From: Nocardia huaxiensis
GTDB lineage: Bacteria; Actinomycetota; Actinomycetes; Mycobacteriales; Mycobacteriaceae
Length of the DNA stretch: 64,000 nucleotides
NCBI RefSeq assembly: GCF_013744875.1
Contig: NZ_CP059399.1
Span: forward strand, 6,634,001-6,698,000
Direction of reading: 5' to 3'
Shown: positions 58,942 through 64,000 of the stretch, piece after piece
Layout of the letters: each line of letters opens with the position of its first letter
Numbering within the stretch: the first letter of the stretch is position 1
Notes under the pieces: generated by a model
What the model was told of the DNA's origin: nothing
The model's database searches: none
The model's input: the letters and a program-made list of their open reading frames with translations, nothing else
Made by a program: the position numbers and the translations under genes

Positions 58942-59622
58942 ATGACCGAATCCACCGAACACACTGCGCCGGGCGACGCTTCGACCCGGATGCACGAGGC
59001 CGAGACCCGGCCGATGGTCGGGAGTTTCCGATTCTGGTTCACCAACCAGCGGTGGGAGTGGTCGCCCGAGGTCTACCGGATGCACGGGTATGAACCGGGC
59101 GAGATCGAACCCACCACCGAACTGCTGCTGGCGCACAAGCATCCCGACGATCGCAATCATGTCGCGGAGGCCATCGAACGATCCGTCGATCAGGGCGAGC
59201 CGTTCTCGAGCCGGCACCGCTTCGTGGATGTCACCGGCCGCGAACACAATGTCATGGTGGTCGCGGACCGGATCTTCGACGCCCATGGGAAACCGGTCGG
59301 CACCACCGGTTTCTATGTGGATCTGAGCGACACCTTCGCCGAGGCCGCCCGCACCACCCTCGACGCGCACATGCCCGAGCTGATCGAGGCCCGCGCGGTC
59401 ATCGAACAGGCCAAGGGCGTGCTCATGCGGATGTATCGCATCAATGCCGAGCAGGCTTTCAAGGTGCTGGTGTGGCGGTCGCAGGAGACCAATACCAAAC
59501 TGAAGGCGCTGGCGCAGCAGCTGATCACCGACCTGTCACAGGTCCCGCCGCCGCCGGCCGCCACGGTGGCCGCATTCGATCACATCCTGCTGACCGCGCA
59601 CACGCGCATCCCGGCCGAGTGA
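58942..59622 (+). CDS. PAS-ANTAR RNA-binding antiterminator
   Basis: A 226-residue response protein. Seen: a PAS domain (about residues 27-125: 'FWFTNQRWEWSPEVYRMHGYEPGEIEPTTELLLAHKHPDDRNHVAEAI'...'VVADRIFDAHGKPVGTTGFYVDLSDTF') and a C-terminal ANTAR domain (about 143-205: 'LIEARAVIEQAKGVLMRMYRINAEQAFKVLVWRSQETNTKLKALAQQLITDLS'), which binds paired RNA hairpins to prevent termination. Such PAS-ANTAR proteins are common in actinobacteria. A hexamer AATACT ends 6 nt before ATG 58942. Target transcripts are not identifiable here. Confidence 0.88.
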   Translation: MTESTEHTAPGDASTRMHEAETRPMVGSFRFWFTNQRWEWSPEVYRMHGYEPGEIEPTTELLLAHKHPDDRNHVAEAIERSVDQGEPFSSRHRFVDVTGREHNVMVVADRIFDAHGKPVGTTGFYVDLSDTFAEAARTTLDAHMPELIEARAVIEQAKGVLMRMYRINAEQAFKVLVWRSQETNTKLKALAQQLITDLSQVPPPPAATVAAFDHILLTAHTRIPAE

Positions 59623-59623
59623 A

Positions 59624-59875
59624 TCAGGCCGGCGTGCACTCGATGCTCGAATACTTCGCCGCGCCACGCCATTCGGTGCGCGCGACCTTCTTGGCCTGAA
59701 TCAGCCCCCGGGGCGCCTCGACGGTGACGGCGGGCAGCGTCTCACCGCTCCACGCCTCGGCGGTGCAGGTGTAGGTCGAGCCCGAGGCGTGCGCGGAACC
59801 CGCACCGGCCGTGGCGAACAGCGGAACCAGGACGAATACCGCAACCGGCAGACCGAGCAGATACTTGACGCGCAC
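59624..59875 (-). CDS. Small secreted protein of unknown function
   Basis: An 83-residue protein. Seen: cleavable signal peptide ('LLGLPVAVFVLVPLFATAGAGSAHAS', about 30 residues), then a mature part of about 53 residues with two cysteines ('TYTCTAEAWSG', 'YSSIECTPA'), probably one disulfide. ATG 59875. Convergent with the PAS-ANTAR gene, with a 1-nt gap. Not recognised. Confidence 0.6.
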   Translation of the reverse strand: MRVKYLLGLPVAVFVLVPLFATAGAGSAHASGSTYTCTAEAWSGETLPAVTVEAPRGLIQAKKVARTEWRGAAKYSSIECTPA

Positions 59876-60087
59876 AGCGGCTCCTTCACACGATCATCGA
59901 GGTGAGCAAGGCCCAGATTCTTGCACGGCGATCACCGGCGCGCCGGATAGTCGACGATCTCGCTCCGGCCAATCCGCGCCAACTGGGCTTTCCCGCAGAC
60001 AGATCCGCTCAGGGCATAGAACCGTTCTATGCATCCATCGGATCGCGGCCACTACTCGCGGGGTTCGCGCACGCCGATGCTGAATGC

Positions 60088-61242
60088 ATGACCACCATGG
60101 CGTTCCGACACGAAACCCAGTACTCGACCCCTGGCGTGCAGTCCGGACCGTCCGGCGCGCAGCATGTCCAGCGCGACGACCACCGGCCGCTGCGGCATCT
60201 GGCCCCCAACTGGTTCGCCGCGGTGATGGGCACCGGCATCGTCGCCAATGCCGCCGCCACCCTCCCCCTGCAGTTCCCCGGCCTGCAGGCCGCCGCCACC
60301 GTGGTGTGGGGCCTCGCCTCGGCACTGCTGGTGATCCTGGCCGGCGTGTGGGTGCTGCACTGGCGGCGCTACCCCGACGCCGCCCGCTCGCACGGCTCGC
60401 ATCCGGTGATGATGCAGTTCTACGGCGCTCCCCCCATGGCCCTGCTGACCGTCGGCGCCGGCACCCTGGTCCTCGGGCAGCGGGTGATCGGGCTCGGCGC
60501 CGCCCTGGCCGTGGACTGGGTGCTGTGGTCGGCCGGCACCGCCCTCGGACTGCTGACCGCCCTGGCCATCCCCTACCGCATGATCACCCGGCACAATTTC
60601 GATCCCGACGCCGCCTTCGGCGGCTGGCTCATGCCGGTGGTTCCCCCCATGGTCTCGGCCGCCACCGGTGCGCTGCTGATCCCCTACCTGCCTGCCGGGC
60701 AGCCCCGGGTCACCATGCTGGTCGGGTGCCTGGCCATGTTCGGCCTGAGCCTGATCGCCGCCGTCCTGACCATCACCATGATCTGGTCGCGGCTGCTGCA
60801 TCACGGCCTGCCCGCCGCCGGCATGGTCGCCACCGTGTGGCTGGTGCTGGGTCCCCTGGGCCAGTCGGTGACCGCCGCCGGACAGCTGGCCAATGTGGCT
60901 CCCGGCGCCCTGCCGCAGCGCGAGGCCGACGGACTGGATGTGTTCGCTCTCGTGTTCGGCATTCCCACTTGGGGATTCGCCATGCTGTGGCTGGCCCTGG
61001 CCATCGCCGTGACCGTGCACGCCCGCAAGGCCATGCAGTTCAATATGACCTGGTGGGGCTTCACCTTCCCCCTCGGCACCTGTGTCACCGGCAGCACCGT
61101 GCTCTTCGGGCACACCGGCGCCGACCTGTTCGCCGTGGTCGCCGTGGCCCTGTATGTCCTGCTGCTGGCCCTGTTCGGCGTGGTCGCCACCCGCACCCTG
61201 CGCGGGCTGTGGTGCGGCGAGCTGCTCCGGCCCGCCCGCTGA
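60088..61242 (+). CDS. TDT/SLAC1-family anion or dicarboxylate transporter
   Basis: A 384-residue membrane protein with ten predicted helices, of the tellurite-resistance/dicarboxylate transporter (SLAC1-like) family. Seen: 'LAPNWFAAVMGTGIVANAAATL' (the first helix with 'N-WF-AVMGTG'), 'GGWLMPVVPPMVSAATGALLIPYL', 'TWGFAMLWLALAIAVTVHA', and 'FTFPLGTCVTGSTVLF'. The frame is open to 59902; ATG 60088 was chosen because residues before it are not family-like, with ATG 60097 as the alternative. Sulfite, malate or chloride are possible substrates; the sequence does not tell. Confidence 0.85.
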   Translation: MTTMAFRHETQYSTPGVQSGPSGAQHVQRDDHRPLRHLAPNWFAAVMGTGIVANAAATLPLQFPGLQAAATVVWGLASALLVILAGVWVLHWRRYPDAARSHGSHPVMMQFYGAPPMALLTVGAGTLVLGQRVIGLGAALAVDWVLWSAGTALGLLTALAIPYRMITRHNFDPDAAFGGWLMPVVPPMVSAATGALLIPYLPAGQPRVTMLVGCLAMFGLSLIAAVLTITMIWSRLLHHGLPAAGMVATVWLVLGPLGQSVTAAGQLANVAPGALPQREADGLDVFALVFGIPTWGFAMLWLALAIAVTVHARKAMQFNMTWWGFTFPLGTCVTGSTVLFGHTGADLFAVVAVALYVLLLALFGVVATRTLRGLWCGELLRPAR

Positions 61243-61317
61243 CGCCAAGATCGAACAGAATGGGCATGGCTTCTACTAAGCTCCGCAGTACCACCGAGCG
61301 TGCCGGAGGGAGAAGCC

Positions 61318-62598
61318 ATGCCACCCCGCCGTTTTCGATCGAGAGTCGCCACTGGATCCACGCTGGCGTTGATCTTGATTGCGTCCGCGTGCTCATCCGA
61401 GCCGCCACCGGCCGCCACACCGAGCAGATCCGCCCCCGCGCCCGCCGTCCTCACCATGTCGCCCGCACCGGGCGCCCAGGACGTGAATCCGGCGGCGCCG
61501 GTGAGCGTGACCACCAGCAGCGGCGTACTCACCGCGGTGACCCTCACCAATGACGAGGGCCGGGTCATCGAGGGGACATTGAGTCCCGACAAGGCGACCT
61601 GGCGGCCCAATGAACCACTCGGCTACGGACGCGGCTACACCCTGACGGCGCAAGGACTCAGCGTGACCGGACCTACAGGTCCGGTCACGTCCACTTTCGG
61701 CACCCTCACCCCCGCCAATCAGACCCGGGTCACGCTGACCACGACCGACGGGCAGCCCCTCGCCGAGGGCGCGACCTACGGGGTCGGCGCGGTGGTGGTG
61801 GCGCACTTCGACGAGGACGTGCCGAATCGGGCCGAGGCCGAGAAGCGGCTCGTCGTCACCACCGATCCACCGGTCCAAGGCGTTTGGTACTGGATGGACA
61901 ACCGCAATGCGCACTGGCGGCCGCGCGAGTACCACAAGCCGGGGACCCGGATCACGGTCGCGGCCGATGTGTACGGCGCGGAGCTCGGGCCCGGACTGTT
62001 CGGGCAGGAGAACGCCCGGACCTCCTTCGTCATCGGCCCGTCGCACGTGTCCATCGCCGACGACAACACCCATCAGATCGAGGTGTTCGAGAACGGAAAC
62101 CTGGTGCGCACCATGCCCACCTCCATGGGCATGGGCGGCAGCACCACCGTGGGCGGGCGGACCATTTCGTTCTGGACCCAGCCCGGCGTCTACACCGTGC
62201 TGGGCAAGGCGAATCCGGTGATCATGGACTCCTCCACCTACGGGCTGCCGGTGAAATCCTCGCTCGGCTACAAGGAGACCATCGGCTGGGCCACCCGGAT
62301 CAGCACCGACGGCATCTATCTGCACGCACTGGACTCCACGGTGTGGGCGCAGGGCTATACCGACGTGTCGCACGGCTGCCTGAATCTGAGCACCGAGAAT
62401 GCCAGCTGGTTCTTCGAGTTCTCGCAGCTCGGGGATGTGGTGGAGGTGCGCAATACCGGCGGCGATCCGCTCGAGGTGTGGCAGAACGGGGACTGGGGCG
62501 TGCCGTGGGAGCTGTGGCTGGCGGGCAGCGCCCTGCACGCACCGGCGCCGCCCGCGCCCGCCGCCCCGGCGCCCGTCGCGGTCGCACCCGCGCGCTGA
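61318..62598 (+). CDS. L,D-transpeptidase lipoprotein (LdtMt-like)
   Basis: A 426-residue lipoprotein that makes 3-3 crosslinks in peptidoglycan. Seen: signal with lipobox 'IASAC' (Cys25), a Pro-rich linker, two Ig-like domains (about 50-250) and a YkuD catalytic domain with 'HALDSTVWAQGYTDVSHGCLNLS' (His352, Cys354 in the SHGCxN motif), as in LdtMt2. A Pro/Ala-rich tail of about 20 residues follows. ATG 61318 follows GGAGGGAGAAG. Likely acts at the outer face of the membrane. Confidence 0.93.
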   Translation: MPPRRFRSRVATGSTLALILIASACSSEPPPAATPSRSAPAPAVLTMSPAPGAQDVNPAAPVSVTTSSGVLTAVTLTNDEGRVIEGTLSPDKATWRPNEPLGYGRGYTLTAQGLSVTGPTGPVTSTFGTLTPANQTRVTLTTTDGQPLAEGATYGVGAVVVAHFDEDVPNRAEAEKRLVVTTDPPVQGVWYWMDNRNAHWRPREYHKPGTRITVAADVYGAELGPGLFGQENARTSFVIGPSHVSIADDNTHQIEVFENGNLVRTMPTSMGMGGSTTVGGRTISFWTQPGVYTVLGKANPVIMDSSTYGLPVKSSLGYKETIGWATRISTDGIYLHALDSTVWAQGYTDVSHGCLNLSTENASWFFEFSQLGDVVEVRNTGGDPLEVWQNGDWGVPWELWLAGSALHAPAPPAPAAPAPVAVAPAR

Positions 62599-62604
62599 CC
62601 CGGC

Positions 62605-63588
62605 TCACGCCGCCCGTGCGGCCCGCACGCGGCGGGCGTGAGCCACCAGTTCCATGGCGTCGGGGCCGGTGACACGGCGTTCGACGGCGTCGGCGAAGCG
62701 GCGAATCGTGAACGCGCGCATGGCCGGTCGGGTCAACCACAGCGCCAGCGTCAGCACTGGATCGGCCACGGCCGGGATGCCGAGATTGCGGCGCGCGGGC
62801 CGCGGCACCGCGGCCAGCAGCGCCGGGGCGACCAGACCGGCCAGCAGCATGGGCGCGAGTTCCGGCAGCTGCTCGGGCCGGAAGCCGCGCGCCATGGCGA
62901 GGGTGGGCTTGATCGCCAGATCACGCAGGAAGTGCTCGACCAGGCCGTAGCGGTCGGCGATGGACGCGTAGTACCGCTCGACCTGACGGCAGGTGACCGG
63001 AATCTCGTCCGGCCGCGCACCCATGAGCACGCCGAATTGTTTTGCCTCCAGCCAGAATCGGTCGCGATCGTCGGGTGCGAGCCGCCGGGGGGCGCGCAGG
63101 CCGTCGTAGGCGAAGTGCTCGTAGACGAGCAGCGCCGCCTGCATGATCGTGACGTGTGCGAACAGCACCAGTTCGTCGCTCTGCGCCCCGTACGCTTCGC
63201 TCGTTCCGGGGATCGTGCCCGTCATCGGCGTGTGATAGCGGCGCAGGTGCGCGGCGATGCGATCGGCGGAGGCCCTGTCCCCCAGGATGATCGGCACCGG
63301 AACGCCGACCGTGCGCTGGGCGCGGCGCACCGCCATGATCGGGCTCATGGTGCGCCGGTTGCGCCCGGTCACCGCGAGCGGATCATGGTCGATCATCACC
63401 GCCTGCATGCCGATGTGCGTCATCTCGAGCAGCCCGGTCACCGGCGCGAGGAACGGTGTCACCACCGGATGCAGCAGCACCCGCCACACCTGGGAGTCCG
63501 GGCCGAAATAGCCGTGGTCGTGGTCCGCGCCGCCCGCGGGAGTGGGCGCGGGTCCGCGCCGCCAGATGCGCACATCCTCGGATGCCAT
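62605..63588 (-). CDS. MpaB/DUF2236-family oxygenase-like protein
   Basis: A 327-residue protein of the DUF2236 (MpaB/latex-clearing-like) family, which includes heme-dependent oxygenases. Seen: 'VWRVLLHPVVTPFLAPVTGLLEMTHIGMQAVMIDHDPLAVTGRNR', 'AAHLRRYHTPMTGTIPGTSEAYGAQSDELVLFAHVTIMQAALLVYEHFAYDGL' (with the conserved His residues of the family) and a C-terminal basic helix. Divergent from a TetR regulator across a nested palindrome, so it is probably repressed by it. ATG 63588. Substrate unknown. Confidence 0.82.
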   Translation of the reverse strand: MASEDVRIWRRGPAPTPAGGADHDHGYFGPDSQVWRVLLHPVVTPFLAPVTGLLEMTHIGMQAVMIDHDPLAVTGRNRRTMSPIMAVRRAQRTVGVPVPIILGDRASADRIAAHLRRYHTPMTGTIPGTSEAYGAQSDELVLFAHVTIMQAALLVYEHFAYDGLRAPRRLAPDDRDRFWLEAKQFGVLMGARPDEIPVTCRQVERYYASIADRYGLVEHFLRDLAIKPTLAMARGFRPEQLPELAPMLLAGLVAPALLAAVPRPARRNLGIPAVADPVLTLALWLTRPAMRAFTIRRFADAVERRVTGPDAMELVAHARRVRAARAA

Positions 63589-63637
63589 GGCAGATCACCT
63601 CGTCGTAATCCATATCCGCTGTGCCCCAAGCGTATTG

Positions 63638-63672
63638 ACCAGTCATCCGACTTCACAAGTCGCGTGACTGGT
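63638..63672. promoter_or_regulatory. Nested palindrome, candidate TetR operator
   Basis: Outer inverted repeat ACCAGTCA (63638-63645) / TGACTGGT (63665-63672), enclosing a 15-bp palindrome CGACTT-CAC-AAGTCG (63648-63662). It lies in the 111-nt gap between divergent mpaB-like and tetR genes. Confidence 0.7.
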
Positions 63673-63687
63673 TCGTTGCGGGACCGG

Positions 63688-63693
63688 TATCGT
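63688..63693 (+). promoter_or_regulatory. -10 element TATCGT of the tetR gene
   Basis: TATCGT ends 6 nt before GTG 63700; leaderless-type start. Confidence 0.45.
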
Positions 63694-63699
63694 GGCCGT

Positions 63700-64000
63700 G
63701 TGCCGGTCACGACGGGAAAACCCAAGCGCAGCAGAGCAGTCCAGCGCGAAGACACCCGCATCGCCATCCTCGACGCCACCATCGCCAGCCTCATCGAGGA
63801 CGGCCATGCCGCGACCACCACCCGCGGCGTGGCCGAACGCGCCGGGCTGAGCCAGGGCGCGCTACAGCATCACTACCCCACCCGCGCCGGGCTCATCGAC
63901 GCGGCCATTCGCCGGCTGGCCGATCAGTCCGCCCAGGCGGTCGTCGAAAGCTATTCCGGCACAACCGGTCCCGAGCGCGAACGGGTGGCGGAGCTGGTGG
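63700..64000 (+). CDS. TetR-family regulator, N-terminal part only
   Basis: First 100 codons of a TetR regulator, cut by the window end. Seen: basic start ('VTTGKPKRSRAVQRED'), then the HTH 'RIAILDATIASLIEDGHAATTTRGVAERAGLSQGALQHHYPTRAGLIDAAIRRL' (about 20-73), with the standard helix-turn-helix and a 'HHYPTRAGL' turn. The ligand-binding domain is missing. It probably represses the divergent MpaB-like gene and itself through the nested palindrome. Confidence 0.88.
   Translation, partial: MPVTTGKPKRSRAVQREDTRIAILDATIASLIEDGHAATTTRGVAERAGLSQGALQHHYPTRAGLIDAAIRRLADQSAQAVVESYSGTTGPERERVAELV

Overview
The window is high-GC actinobacterial chromosome. Gene content places it in the mycolic-acid-bearing Mycobacteriales, most likely Nocardia or a close relative: a complete mce operon, an MmpL transporter, a DesA-type acyl-ACP desaturase, a KasA-like ketosynthase, an ESX (type VII) substrate pair, the oxyR-ahpC-ahpD locus and the lexA/nrdR neighbourhood. 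The genus is inferred from these families, not from a marker gene. No rRNA, tRNA, CRISPR, insertion sequence or prophage was seen.

Region 1 (1-26.9 kb) is mostly housekeeping and stress genes. It holds the start of an acyl-CoA synthetase, a triple-DUF4333 lipoprotein, an MBL hydrolase/gamma-glutamylcyclotransferase pair, oxyR diverging from ahpCD, an exported HNH nuclease, a PhzF protein, a DHA2 efflux pump, a class III aminotransferase, membrane proteins, a 1451-residue HrpA helicase with a disordered insert, nrdR, and lexA diverging from a small SOS-box membrane gene. An ESX-type EspC-like protein with its DUF1023 hydrolase and the desaturase follow.

Region 2 (27-52 kb, possibly to 55 kb) looks like one lipid-envelope regulon. 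On the minus strand is the operon yrbEA-yrbEB-mceA-F followed by three Mce-associated proteins. It is followed by an Mtb12-like lipoprotein, an MmpL transporter, exported and membrane proteins of unknown function, an SGNH esterase, three SDR proteins, a thioredoxin-fold protein, a SRPBCC protein, a KasA-like ketosynthase, a FadR/Mce1R-like GntR regulator and two ABC1 (UbiB-like) kinases. Seven near-identical palindromes (consensus TGTCTSAGACA) occur in the intergenic regions of this block. One precedes the mce operon and one lies between the GntR gene and its divergent neighbour. At three of them a -10-like hexamer (TAGGCT or TACACT) follows exactly 3 bp downstream. The simplest reading is that the GntR protein binds all of them, so mce import, MmpL export and lipid-modifying enzymes are switched together and the regulator controls itself. 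This is the most interesting feature of the window.

Region 3 (55-64 kb) is ordinary: a PfpI-family protein, a membrane Abhydrolase_9 protein, a flippase-like membrane protein, a PAS-ANTAR antiterminator, a small secreted protein, a TDT transporter, an L,D-transpeptidase lipoprotein, and an MpaB-family oxygenase divergent from a truncated TetR gene across a nested palindrome.

Many genes show a TANNNT hexamer 6-8 nt before the start codon, the pattern of leaderless transcripts that is common in actinobacteria. This was used to choose several starts.
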